A stretch of DNA of 64,000 bases, from NCBI RefSeq assembly GCF_000716675.1, contig NZ_JNXT01000018.1, positions 70,229 to 134,228 on the forward strand. Reading direction: 5' to 3'. A program made the translations under genes and the position numbers. The stretch's first letter is position 1. Each line of letters opens with the position of its first letter. Under the pieces are notes generated by a model. The model was not told where the DNA came from. It worked only from the letters and a program-made list of their open reading frames with translations, and ran no database searches. Source of the stretch: Streptomyces alboflavus. GTDB taxonomy: Bacteria; Actinomycetota; Actinomycetes; Streptomycetales; Streptomycetaceae. Below, piece by piece: positions 24,503-32,876 of this stretch.

Positions 24503-25171
24503 TCAGCCCTCGTCGTCCGTGTCGTGCCCGGCCGGTGCCGGCCGGCCGGGCAGCGACAGGTCGGGCTTCTCGCCGCGGGCGATCTTCTTGCCGTTCGAGT
24601 CGGCCTGGAGCTCGAAGGGGTCGCCGGGGCTCGAGACCCTGACGCCCGAGCCGTCGTCGGTGCCCGCGACGGGTCCCATCGCGTTCTGGAAGCGGTGGCC
24701 CAGCTCGTGGAACATCACGTCGTCGGGCAGGTTCGGCTCGGCGGCGACGATGTGCGGTCCCACGGTGTAGGCGAGGGCGCCGAACTCCCGGGCGGACTGC
24801 TGCGCTTCGGGCCCGTCGTGCTTGCGTACGTCGCCGAAGTTCATGCCGTACGCCTGCTCGGCGCGCTCCCGGATGCGCGGCTCAAGAGGGGCCCCGGGCG
24901 AGGCGAGGGCGGCGCTCAGGCCCATCTGCCGTTGCATGACGGGCTGTTCGCCGGACGGTTCCGTCTGGCCGTGGCCGCAGCCGGGGCCGTGGGCGTGCCG
25001 CTCCTCCTCGACGGCCCGCGACACGGCGGCGTTGCCCGCGAGGCGCTGGAGGCTCAGGATCCGCCCGGCCGTCGTGGCGGGGCCGGGCGCGCGGTGCGGT
25101 CCGGCCGGACCGGGGCGGTGGGCCTTGCCCTGGTCCCCGCCCTCCTTGGCCTGCGTTCCGTGTGCGTGCAC
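24503..25171 (-). CDS. DUF4157 (eCIS core domain) HExxH protein
   Basis: A 222-residue protein from the GTG at 25171 (AAGGGAG upstream). The disordered first 95 residues contain the signature ILSLQRLAGNAAVSRA (38-53), a His/Cys stretch (HAHGPGCGHG) and V-M-Q-R (78-81). DUF4157 follows: ERAEQAYGMNFGDVRKHDGP, then FHELGHRFQN with a zinc-protease-like H155-E-L-G-H159. DUF4157 proteins are among the most constant companions of extracellular CIS loci and are thought to be cargo or cargo-linked; protease activity is unproven. It is divergent from the sheath operon and convergent with the effector gene, so all three share this control region. Confidence 0.88.
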   Translation of the reverse strand: MHAHGTQAKEGGDQGKAHRPGPAGPHRAPGPATTAGRILSLQRLAGNAAVSRAVEEERHAHGPGCGHGQTEPSGEQPVMQRQMGLSAALASPGAPLEPRIRERAEQAYGMNFGDVRKHDGPEAQQSAREFGALAYTVGPHIVAAEPNLPDDVMFHELGHRFQNAMGPVAGTDDGSGVRVSSPGDPFELQADSNGKKIARGEKPDLSLPGRPAPAGHDTDDEG

Positions 25172-25423
25172 GACGCTCCCTTCGGCACGGGACAGAGCTG
25201 ACCCACCACCTTTGACCGGCCGGGTCCGGTCCGGACAGGTCCGCGGGGGCACCCTCTCGGGCACACCTGCGGCCGTCGCGCCGAGGCGTGCGGACACCCG
25301 GCGTCGTGAAGTGCCCCTGCGGGCAAGGACGTTGCCCCGCGCCCGGCACCTGAGGACGTTTCAGTGACGGGAGTGGCCCGCGAGGGTGGGAGGGTCCCGT
25401 CCCGTACCCGAGGAGAGCAGAGC
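25172..25423. promoter_or_regulatory. Divergent control region of the DUF4157 gene and the CIS structural operon
   Basis: This 252-bp gap separates the minus-strand DUF4157 gene from the plus-strand sheath gene, and 14 structural or accessory genes follow with almost no gaps. At least one promoter for each direction should lie here. A TTGACC hexamer at 25211 is a possible -35 element, but no convincing -10 element could be fixed by eye. GAGGAG precedes the sheath ATG. Confidence 0.45.
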
Positions 25424-27025
25424 ATGCCGTCCTACCTGTCACCCGGCGTCTACGTCGAGGAGGTGGCCAGCGGCTCGCGCCCGATCGAGGGGGTGGGCAC
25501 CTCCGTGGCGGCCTTCGTCGGGCTCGCGCCGGCCGGACCGCTGAACGAGCCGACGCTGGTGACGAATTGGACGCAGTACGTCACGTCCTTCGGCGACTTC
25601 ACCGAGGGCTACTACCTCGCCCACTCGGTCTACGGCTTCTTCAACAACGGCGGCTCCGCCGCGTACGTGGTCCGCGTCGGCGGCTCCGCCGAGGGTGTGT
25701 CCGGCGACGGCGAGGCACCGGCCGCGGTGGCAGGTCCTGCCGCCGCCCCGGCGGCGCTGCCCGCCGCGGAGCCGAAGCAGCTCGGCACGTTCTCGGTGAC
25801 GGCCACCGGGCAGGGCCGCGACGGCCGGCTGTCCGTGGAGGTCGCCGACCCCGAGGGCGAGGGCGCCGCCGACCGCTTCAAGCTGATCGTCAAGGACGGC
25901 GACAAGGCCGTCGAGACGTACGACGTGAGCGCCAAGAAGGGCAGCCGCTCCTACGTCGTCACCCAGGTCAAGGAGCGCTCCAAGCTCATCGCCGTGACCG
26001 AGGCCGCCGCGGCGGCGCAGCTCGCCCGGCCGGAGAACCAGACCGTGACCCTGCCCGCGCCGCCCGCCCCGGCGGCCCCGCTGCCCGCGCCGACGGAGCG
26101 GGCCACGACCGGGCACGCGGGCCCCGCCGAGTACCTGGGCGACTCCGCGGACCGCACCGGCTTCGGCGGCCTTGAGGCCGTCGACGAGATCTCCATGGTG
26201 GCCGTGCCCGACCTGATGGCGGCCTACCAGCGGGGCACGATCGACCTGGAGGCCGTCAAGGCCGTCCAGCTCGGGCTCATCGCGCACTGCGAGCTGATGG
26301 GCGACCGGGTCGCGGTCATCGACCCGCCGCCGGGCCTGAATGCCCGTCAGATCCGGGTGTGGCGGCAGGAGACGGCGGGCTACGACTCCAAGTACGCGGC
26401 CCTGTACTACCCCTGGCTGAAGTCCTTCGACCCGGCCTCCGGGCAGTCCCGCATGGTCCCGCCGAGCGGCCATGTCGCCGGCATCTGGGCCCGCAACGAC
26501 TCCGAGCGCGGGGTGCACAAGGCCCCCGCCAACGAGGTCGTGCGCGGCGCCGTCGACCTGGAGCTCCAGATCACCCGCGGCGAGCAGGACCTGCTCAACC
26601 CGATCGGCGTCAACTGCATCCGCGCCTTCCCCGGCCGCGGCATCCGCGTCTGGGGTGCCCGCACCCTCTCCTCCGACCCCGAGTGGCGCTACCTCAACAT
26701 CCGCCGCTACTTCAACTACCTGGAGGAGTCGATTCTGATCGGCACCCAGTGGGTGGTGTTCGAGCCGAACGACCACGCGCTGTGGGCCCGCATCCGCCGC
26801 AACGTGTCGGCGTTCCTGGTCAACGAGTGGCGCGGCGGCGCGCTCTTCGGGCAGCGGCCCGAGGAGGCCTTCTACGTCAAGTGCGACGAGGAGACCAACC
26901 CGCCGGAGTCGGTCGACCTCGGCCGGGTCATCTGCGAGATCGGCATCGCGCCGGTCAAGCCCGCCGAGTTCGTGATCTTCCGGCTCTCCCAGTTCTCCAG
27001 CGGGAGCGGGGAGTTGGAGGAGTAG
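25424..27025 (+). CDS. cis2: CIS contractile sheath protein
   Basis: A 533-residue tail-sheath family protein. The N-terminus MPSYLSPGVYVEEVASGSRP is the universal sheath opening. The C-terminal part (LNPIGVNCIRAFPGRGIRVW through FVIFRLSQFSSG) contains the conserved W-G-A-R-T-L and Y-L-N-I-R-R-Y segments that form the interlocking sheath core. Between about 85 and 240 is an extra domain bounded by Ala/Pro-rich linkers, likely a surface insertion. It is the first gene of the structural series, and the only sheath paralogue, unlike the three in Afp/PVC. Confidence 0.95.
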   Translation: MPSYLSPGVYVEEVASGSRPIEGVGTSVAAFVGLAPAGPLNEPTLVTNWTQYVTSFGDFTEGYYLAHSVYGFFNNGGSAAYVVRVGGSAEGVSGDGEAPAAVAGPAAAPAALPAAEPKQLGTFSVTATGQGRDGRLSVEVADPEGEGAADRFKLIVKDGDKAVETYDVSAKKGSRSYVVTQVKERSKLIAVTEAAAAAQLARPENQTVTLPAPPAPAAPLPAPTERATTGHAGPAEYLGDSADRTGFGGLEAVDEISMVAVPDLMAAYQRGTIDLEAVKAVQLGLIAHCELMGDRVAVIDPPPGLNARQIRVWRQETAGYDSKYAALYYPWLKSFDPASGQSRMVPPSGHVAGIWARNDSERGVHKAPANEVVRGAVDLELQITRGEQDLLNPIGVNCIRAFPGRGIRVWGARTLSSDPEWRYLNIRRYFNYLEESILIGTQWVVFEPNDHALWARIRRNVSAFLVNEWRGGALFGQRPEEAFYVKCDEETNPPESVDLGRVICEIGIAPVKPAEFVIFRLSQFSSGSGELEE

Positions 27026-27089
27026 GCGGCCCCCGGGTCCCCGCACACCACCGTCAACAAGCCCAGCGGCTTAGAAGGACAGCGAACTC

Positions 27090-27533
27090 ATGAGTCTGAT
27101 GCAGGGTGACTCCCTCACTTCACACAACTTCGGTCTGCAGATCGACGGTGTGATGGTCGAGTACCTCGCGGAGGTCAGCGGCCTCACTCTCGAACAGGAC
27201 GTCATCGTCCACCAGCAGAACTCCGCGCAGGGCAAGCCCGAGGTGAATCTGCTGCCGGGCGTGCAGAAGAACGGCCAGTGCACCGTGGTGCGCGGCATGA
27301 CCCAGTCGTCGTCGTTCACGACCTGGATCAACGACTCGATCAACGGTCAGATGAGCACGGCCCGCAAGAACGCCTCCATCATCATGATGGACTACCAGGA
27401 CAATCCGGTGAAGCGGTACAACCTGCGCAACGCCTGGTGCAGCAAGGTCGACGCCAGCACCCTCAAGGCGGGCGAGGCCGCGGCCCTCACCGAGACCGTG
27501 ACCATCGTCTTCGAAGAACTGGTCATCGAGTAA
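27090..27533 (+). CDS. cis1: CIS inner tube protein (gp19 family)
   Basis: A 147-residue T4 gp19-like tube protein. FGLQIDGVMVEYLAEVSGLT, QNSAQGKPEVNLLPGVQKNG, and the C-terminal strand TETVTIVFEELVIE match the double-beta-barrel subunit that stacks as hexamers inside the sheath. The length is typical for the family. AGAAGGA precedes the ATG. Its TAA overlaps the next ATG (TAATG). Confidence 0.95.
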   Translation: MSLMQGDSLTSHNFGLQIDGVMVEYLAEVSGLTLEQDVIVHQQNSAQGKPEVNLLPGVQKNGQCTVVRGMTQSSSFTTWINDSINGQMSTARKNASIIMMDYQDNPVKRYNLRNAWCSKVDASTLKAGEAAALTETVTIVFEELVIE

Positions 27534-28039
27534 TGCGGCGCACGGCAGCCGGTGCGCCGGGCGCGGGCACGGCCGCCGCGCCGCCGCAGCACCCTCAGTC
27601 CGCGGCGGCGGGAGCGGATGCCCCCGTCCCGTCTCCCGCCGCCGCACCACTCGACCCGGCTCCCCGGGAGCTGCGCACCGAGTTCCCCTTCCAACTGCCG
27701 CGCGGCTACGTCGACGAGTCGGGCACCGTGCACCGGGACGGCGTGATGCGCCTGTCCACGGCGCGGGACGAACTGGTCCCGCTGCGCGACGTGCGGGTCC
27801 AGGAGAACCCCGCGTACCTGTCGGTGGTGCTGCTCGGCCGCGTCATCACGCGCCTCGGCACGCTGCCGATGGTGCACGACGGGACCGTGGAGAGCATGTT
27901 CGCCTCCGACCTGGCGTTCCTCCAGGACTTCTACCGGCAGATCAACGCCGAGGGCCACACCCGCGCCGCGGTGGAGTGCCCGCACTGCTCCGAGCCGTTC
28001 GAGGTGGAACTCGGCGGGAGCCGCCTGGGGGAATCGTGA
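27533..28039 (+). CDS. CIS conserved small protein (tail-assembly type)
   Basis: A 168-residue protein with an Ala/Pro-rich, probably disordered first 45 residues. The core includes LRTEFPFQLPRGYVDESGTV, RDVRVQENPAYLSVVLLGRV and a C-terminal C-P-H-C pair. The E-F-x-F-x-L-P-R-G-Y-x-D pattern is shared with proteins found just after tube genes in eCIS and some phages, where an assembly-chaperone or hub role is supposed. One C-x-x-C gives at most half a zinc site unless it dimerises. It overlaps the genes on both sides, so it is part of a coupled translation unit. Confidence 0.7.
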   Translation: MRRTAAGAPGAGTAAAPPQHPQSAAAGADAPVPSPAAAPLDPAPRELRTEFPFQLPRGYVDESGTVHRDGVMRLSTARDELVPLRDVRVQENPAYLSVVLLGRVITRLGTLPMVHDGTVESMFASDLAFLQDFYRQINAEGHTRAAVECPHCSEPFEVELGGSRLGES

Positions 28040-28194
28040 CGTACGCGACCGACCGGCTGCATGAGGAGATCGCGTACGTCGCCTACCACTTCCACTGGAG
28101 TCTGGCGGCAATCCTGGACCTGGAGCACCACGACCGCCGCCGTTACGCGGACCAGATCGCGTCCTTCGTGACGCGCGCCGGGGCGGAGGGCTGA
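28036..28194 (+). CDS. DUF6760 small protein
   Basis: A 52-residue protein starting at a GTG that overlaps the preceding stop (GTGA), with GGGGGA 6 bases upstream. Its sequence (RLHEEIAYVAYHFHWSLAAI then D-L-E-H-x-x-R-R-R-Y) matches DUF6760, a short helical family always encoded beside the tube/assembly genes of CIS. Its function is unknown. It may act together with the upstream assembly protein. Confidence 0.8.
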   Translation: MTYATDRLHEEIAYVAYHFHWSLAAILDLEHHDRRRYADQIASFVTRAGAEG

Positions 28195-28197
28195 GCT

Positions 28198-31100
28198 GTG
28201 GGGTTCTTGGAACGGCTGCGGGGGCGGCTCGCGGGCGACTCGTGGGGGGAGGGGCGGGGTGCCGCCGCTCCCGGCGGGGCCGCGTCCGGGGCCGAGCCCG
28301 GTGGTTCCGGGGCCGGTAGTTCTGCGTCCGGAGACTCCGGGTCCGGCGGCGCTGTGTCCAGTGGCCCTGTGCCCGGCCCGGCGCCCGTGGCCGCCTGGCC
28401 GGGGCTCGCGCCGATTCAGCGTGCTGTGGCCGACGGGCGGGCCGGGGTCTCCGACACCGCGTTCGGCACGCGGCTGCCGACGTGGCAGAACCCGTCCTTC
28501 GCCGGGGCGTCGTCCCTCACCACGGTCCTCGGCACCGGCCCCGGCTCCGGTCTCGGCAGCTTGCTCTCGGGCGCGCCGGCCGAGTCGGCGCGCCCGGTGA
28601 CGGGGCTCGAACGGCCCGCGGAATCACTGCCGTTGGGGAGTGCGGGGGACGCGGCCGGGGCCGGAGCGGGGGTGGCGGGTCGGCGGGTGCCCGTGGTGCC
28701 GTTGCGGGCGGTCTCGGGGGCGGGAGTGGGTTCCTACGCGGGCGGGGCGGGGCCCGGTCCGGCTTCGGCGGGGGCTTCGCCGGGAGCGGCTTCGGTCTCG
28801 TCGAGTGCTTCGGCGCGTGCCTCCACGGGGACGGCTGCGCGCGGGGCGATGGGTGCGCGTGGGGCGGCCTCTGTGGGCGGGGCGGCATCGGTGCAGCGTG
28901 CCGTTTCCGGTGGAGTGGCCGTGCCGGAGGCGTCCGGCACGGTGGAGGTGCCGGGGCCGTCGGGTGCGGTGCCGGTCGTGGCTCCTGCGGGCGCGGCGGC
29001 GGGTGCGCCCGCCTCGGTGCCGGTCGTACGGGCGGGTCTCACGAGCCCGGCCTCCTCGCCTACCCCGGCCCCGGCTCGCGGCGTCCGCGTGTCCCCCGTA
29101 CCGGCTACTCCGCGCCCCGCCACCGGGCCCCGGCCCCTGACGAAGGCGCCGACCGCGTCGACGGCCGTGCAGCGCCGCGCCCTGCCTGTCGCGCGGCGCG
29201 GATCCACGCCTGCGCGGACCCAGGGCGGCACGTCGGCCGAAGTGTCGGCGTCTCCGTCGGCCTATCCGTCGGTGTCGGCATCTCCGTCGGCGTCGGCGCG
29301 GGTGTCGGCGTCGGCGTCGGCGTCGGCCGGAGCTTCGGCCGAGCCCGATACTCCGGGACAACACGCACACCCGTCCACCCCCGCCACCCCCACCACGACG
29401 ACCGACCGGCAGCCCATACAGCGGGCCGTGGACCAGAGCACGGGCACGGGTACGGGCCCCGGCCCCGGCCCCCGGAGCAGCCCCCGACCGCCGTCGACTC
29501 AAGCTCCCCTCGGCGAGCGCAGCACCAAGTCGCCCTCCGCAGCCGTACGTTCAACATCACCCAGCAGTACGACACGGCGGCCCGCCACCCCGCCGCGCCC
29601 CGCCGACACCCCACCCGCACAGCCGAAGTCCCTTCAGGCGCACCCGAACCCGAAGCAGCCGCCGCCCGCCCCGAACCGGCCCCTGCCCTCTGGCAGTTCG
29701 CCTGTGCCCGAGCCCCCGCGCGGGCAAGCACCCACCCCTGCCCGCAGGCCGGACCCGGCGTCCACCCCGACCTCACCCGCAGCCCCGACACCGGCCAAGG
29801 AAGCGGACACGGTACCGGGCGCATCACCGGCACCAGGCGCATCACCGACAGCGGCCACGGCACCGGACGCGGCACCGTCATCGAACCCGGGCAAGCCCTC
29901 GCCCCCGCGCACCCCGAGCACCGCGCCGCGCTCGGCCCCGGACGCGCCGAGCACCCCGCTCCCCTCCACCACGCCGCCCGCACGTCCACAGGTCCAGCGA
30001 GCCCCGGCACGCCCCGTCCCCGGAGCCGCGCCCACTGCCACGCCCGCGTCCTCCCCCGCAGCCGCCGGACCCACAAGGCCGCGCGTCACGGGCGACCACT
30101 CCGGCGAGCCCGCCACACCCCGCCCGTCGGCCCCGGCGCCCACCCGACCCCACCGGCCGACCACCGCGCCCACCACGCCCACCTCGCCCTCCAGCCCACC
30201 GGACACCGCCGCGCCGAACACCGCCCTTCCCGTACAGCGCGCCTCCCGCACCACACCAGGGCCGACCACGCCCGCGTCCCACGGCGCCACCAGCCCTGCC
30301 CTCGCCTCCCCCGCGGACGGCACGGCCCCCTCCAGCACGCCTCCGAAGACGCCCGACTCCCGTATCGACGAGGCAAGTTCACCCTCCGCAGGGCCCACCG
30401 CCGCCACCAGCGAGCGCCCGGCAGTGCAGCGCGCCGCCACCCGCAAGCCCCCGCGCCCCGGCCTCGGCGCCCCGATCACCTCCACCGCGGCCGCCGCGCC
30501 GACCTCCACACCCAGCGCCTCCCCGGCCCCCGTACAGCCCTCCGCACCGAGCCCGGCACCGGCCTCCGCACCGGAGGCATCGGCATCGGCTTCAGCAGCC
30601 CCGACCCCACGCCCCGACTCCACCGCGCCAACGCGCCCTCCCCACGCCCGTGTTCCGGCTCCCGCGCCGACCCCCGCGCAGCCCCACGTCGAACCGGCCG
30701 CCCCGCCCACGCAGCAGGTCCAGCGCGCCGCGGCGCCTCTCACCACCCCCCTGCGACGCCGGACCCACCTCGGTGCGCCCCTCCCCAGCGCCCCCGTGGA
30801 GACCGCGCCCCTCACCCTTTCCGCGAAGCCGCCCCGCGACGCCTCGCACCCCGCCGGTGGCTCACGCGCGCCGGTCCAGCGCAGCACCGCCGCCGCGCCC
30901 CCCGACGGCTCCGGCGACCTCAGCGGCCCGAGCGGCGCACCCTTCACGGCGCTCCCGCCGACACCACCCGGACGTACAGCCGCACCTGCCGCATCCGGTG
31001 CGCCCTCCGCACCCCCCGCCGTCCAGCGCGCCACCACCCCCGCGAAACCCGTCCATCTGCGCGTCCTGCCCGCGCCCACCGGCACCTCGCTCCCCCTCCC

Positions 31101-31617
31101 CGTGACGCCCCTCGCGCCGCCTCCGTCCGCCTCGCGGCAGCCCGCGCACCCGCGCCCCGTCGCGCCGGTGGGGCCCAGGGCACCCGCCGGGACCGGCACC
31201 GACGGGCCCGCCGTCCAGCGGCTGCCGTTCCGGTCGCCGCTCAGGTCCAGCGCGACGGCCGCGCTCGCCGCCAGAGCCGCCGCGACGGTGTCCTCCACCC
31301 TCGGGCACCTCACCTCGCGCCGGGACGACGCCGACGTCCCGCCGCCGCCCTACTCCCCTCCGACCGGTCCCCCGCCGCCGTACTCGCCGCCGGGCAACGG
31401 GACCTCGCCGCCGCCGTCCGGCCAGGTGGCCGCGGCAGCGGCGCCGCCGCCCGCGTACAGCCGGGTCCCGGACGGCACGTTCGACCCGAAGGACCTCACG
31501 GAGTTCCAGCTCGACGAGCTGACGCACCGCATGATCGGCCGCATCACGCGGCTGCTGCGGGCCGAACTCCGCATGGACCGCGAGCGGATCGGCAGGCTCC
31601 GCGACGACCGGCGGTGA
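28198..31617 (+). CDS. 1139-residue disordered Pro/Ala/Ser/Thr-rich CIS protein with repeated V/I-Q-R motifs
   Basis: The GTG at 28198 follows the DUF6760 stop by 3 bp, with GGAGGG upstream. A short helical N-terminus (GFLERLRGRLAGDSW) is followed by about 1000 residues of low-complexity Pro/Ala/Thr/Ser sequence. At least eleven V/I-Q-R motifs, mostly followed by Ala, are scattered from about residue 75 (IQRAVADGR) to about 1007 (VQRLPFRSP). The C-terminal 45 residues are a charged amphipathic segment (LTEFQLDELTHRMIGRITRL). No enzyme domain is visible. It holds the place between tube and baseplate genes where other CIS encode length-control or adaptor proteins. It could be a scaffold or cargo adaptor. 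Codon usage fits the neighbours and the frame is unbroken over 3.4 kb. Confidence 0.78.
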   Translation: MGFLERLRGRLAGDSWGEGRGAAAPGGAASGAEPGGSGAGSSASGDSGSGGAVSSGPVPGPAPVAAWPGLAPIQRAVADGRAGVSDTAFGTRLPTWQNPSFAGASSLTTVLGTGPGSGLGSLLSGAPAESARPVTGLERPAESLPLGSAGDAAGAGAGVAGRRVPVVPLRAVSGAGVGSYAGGAGPGPASAGASPGAASVSSSASARASTGTAARGAMGARGAASVGGAASVQRAVSGGVAVPEASGTVEVPGPSGAVPVVAPAGAAAGAPASVPVVRAGLTSPASSPTPAPARGVRVSPVPATPRPATGPRPLTKAPTASTAVQRRALPVARRGSTPARTQGGTSAEVSASPSAYPSVSASPSASARVSASASASAGASAEPDTPGQHAHPSTPATPTTTTDRQPIQRAVDQSTGTGTGPGPGPRSSPRPPSTQAPLGERSTKSPSAAVRSTSPSSTTRRPATPPRPADTPPAQPKSLQAHPNPKQPPPAPNRPLPSGSSPVPEPPRGQAPTPARRPDPASTPTSPAAPTPAKEADTVPGASPAPGASPTAATAPDAAPSSNPGKPSPPRTPSTAPRSAPDAPSTPLPSTTPPARPQVQRAPARPVPGAAPTATPASSPAAAGPTRPRVTGDHSGEPATPRPSAPAPTRPHRPTTAPTTPTSPSSPPDTAAPNTALPVQRASRTTPGPTTPASHGATSPALASPADGTAPSSTPPKTPDSRIDEASSPSAGPTAATSERPAVQRAATRKPPRPGLGAPITSTAAAAPTSTPSASPAPVQPSAPSPAPASAPEASASASAAPTPRPDSTAPTRPPHARVPAPAPTPAQPHVEPAAPPTQQVQRAAAPLTTPLRRRTHLGAPLPSAPVETAPLTLSAKPPRDASHPAGGSRAPVQRSTAAAPPDGSGDLSGPSGAPFTALPPTPPGRTAAPAASGAPSAPPAVQRATTPAKPVHLRVLPAPTGTSLPLPVTPLAPPPSASRQPAHPRPVAPVGPRAPAGTGTDGPAVQRLPFRSPLRSSATAALAARAAATVSSTLGHLTSRRDDADVPPPPYSPPTGPPPPYSPPGNGTSPPPSGQVAAAAAPPPAYSRVPDGTFDPKDLTEFQLDELTHRMIGRITRLLRAELRMDRERIGRLRDDRR

Positions 31618-31695
31618 CGGCCCAGGCCACACAGACGCACGTACCCGCACGGCTGGACGAACGGCCCAGCAGTCACGACAGAAAGGCGCTCCCCG

Positions 31696-32118
31696 ATGCC
31701 CCGCCAGGACCCGGGCTCCACCATCTGGTTCTCCCTCTCCATCGACGGCGAGAGCCTCGGCCGATTCAACGGCTGTGACGGTCTCTCGTCCCAGGTCGAG
31801 GTCGAGCACCACCAGGAGGGCGGGAACAACGGCTTCGTGTGGCAACTGCCCTCCCGGGTCACCTTCTCCACGATCCGGCTGACCCGTCCGCTCACCCCGG
31901 ACACCACGAAGGTCGCCAAGTGGATCTCGTCCGTGCAGACCGGGATCAAGCGGCCCACCGCCGAGATCACGGCGCTGCGCGCGGACGGGTCCGAGGTCGC
32001 CCGCTGGGGGCTCATCGACGTGCTGCCCGTCAGCTGGCAGGGCCCCACCCTCGACCCCGGCAGCCCGGCCGTCGCCACGGAGGTCCTGGAGATCGCCCAC
32101 CACGGGTTCACGGACTAG
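31696..32118 (+). CDS. Second CIS tube-like protein (tube initiator, gp19/Afp5 type)
   Basis: A 140-residue gp19-family protein (IWFSLSIDGESLGRFNGCDG; FVWQLPSRVTFSTIRLTRPL; EVLEIAHHGFTD). It resembles the tube subunit gene at 27090 but is clearly diverged. In Afp/PVC such a second tube protein (Afp5) forms the layer connecting the tube to the spike. AGAAAGG upstream of the ATG supports the start. It begins the baseplate part of the operon. Confidence 0.9.
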   Translation: MPRQDPGSTIWFSLSIDGESLGRFNGCDGLSSQVEVEHHQEGGNNGFVWQLPSRVTFSTIRLTRPLTPDTTKVAKWISSVQTGIKRPTAEITALRADGSEVARWGLIDVLPVSWQGPTLDPGSPAVATEVLEIAHHGFTD

Positions 32119-32156
32119 GGCGCCGAGGAAGCAGCAGAGGAGCAGGGGACAAGCAC

Positions 32157-32876
32157 ATGCCCAAGAGCAAAGGCGCAGGCAAGAGCCTCGTGCGCGCCAG
32201 TCTCGCCATCCATGAGCCGCCCGTCGGCACCAGCACCACTCCGGGGGCGCTCATGAAGACGTTCGACTTCGAGTTCAACCCGGCGCAGCTGACCATCGGC
32301 CGCCGCGCCCAGTGGACGGTGACGCCGACGGCGGCCGAACGGGACGGCGCCATACCGGAGTTCATGGGCGCCGAGCCGCGCGAGATGAGCGTGGAGGTGT
32401 TCCTCGACTCCTCCGCCAAGCCCACCGGCAAGACGGTCCTGAAGAAGGTGGAGGCGCTGCTCAACTGCTGCACCGTGACGGCGAAGAGCAAGGACGCCGA
32501 CCAGCCGTCGCCGCCGTGGGTGGTCCTCCAGTGGGGGTCGTTCGCCACGGCTCGGTTCACCGCGTACGTCAGCTCCGTGCAGGCCTCGTACACCCTGTTC
32601 AGCACCACGGGCGTCCCCATCCGGGCCACCTGCCAGCTCCAGCTGCACGAGATCCCCGGCGAGCCCATGGGGCAGAACCCGACGTCGGGCGCGCTCACCG
32701 CGCAGCGCGTGCACCGGGTCGTCGCGGGCGACTCGCTGCAGTCCCTGGCCTGGCGCGAGTACGGCGACGCCACGGCGTGGCGGACCATCGCCGACGCCAA
32801 CGGGATCGACGATCCGTCCCGACTGACGACGGGCACCGAACTGGTGCTTCCCGCACCGCAGGAGGTGCGGCTCTGA
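32157..32876 (+). CDS. cis7: CIS LysM-containing baseplate hub protein
   Basis: The 239-residue protein resembles Afp7/Pvc7 and phage gp53. The N-terminal part has KTFDFEFNPAQLTIGRRAQW and MSVEVFLDSS, typical of this family. A LysM domain ends the protein (VVAGDSLQSLAWREYGDATA to LVLPAPQE). In CIS this protein clamps the spike to the tube; LysM here acts as a structural module rather than a wall binder. GGGG precedes the ATG, and the stop overlaps the spike gene start (TGATG). Confidence 0.92.
   Translation: MPKSKGAGKSLVRASLAIHEPPVGTSTTPGALMKTFDFEFNPAQLTIGRRAQWTVTPTAAERDGAIPEFMGAEPREMSVEVFLDSSAKPTGKTVLKKVEALLNCCTVTAKSKDADQPSPPWVVLQWGSFATARFTAYVSSVQASYTLFSTTGVPIRATCQLQLHEIPGEPMGQNPTSGALTAQRVHRVVAGDSLQSLAWREYGDATAWRTIADANGIDDPSRLTTGTELVLPAPQEVRL

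Noticed and set aside
29634..31313. 559-codon minus-strand frame antisense to the disordered CIS protein
   Set aside because: Gly/Ala/Arg composition mirrors the Pro/Ala gene on the other strand. It has no start signal or domain, and the plus-strand frame is coupled to its neighbours.
28482..31778. Overlapping 1098-codon plus-strand frame in the same region
   Set aside because: An Arg/His-rich translation crossing into the next gene, without a ribosome binding site. The frame with clean GTG start and conserved C-terminal helix was kept.
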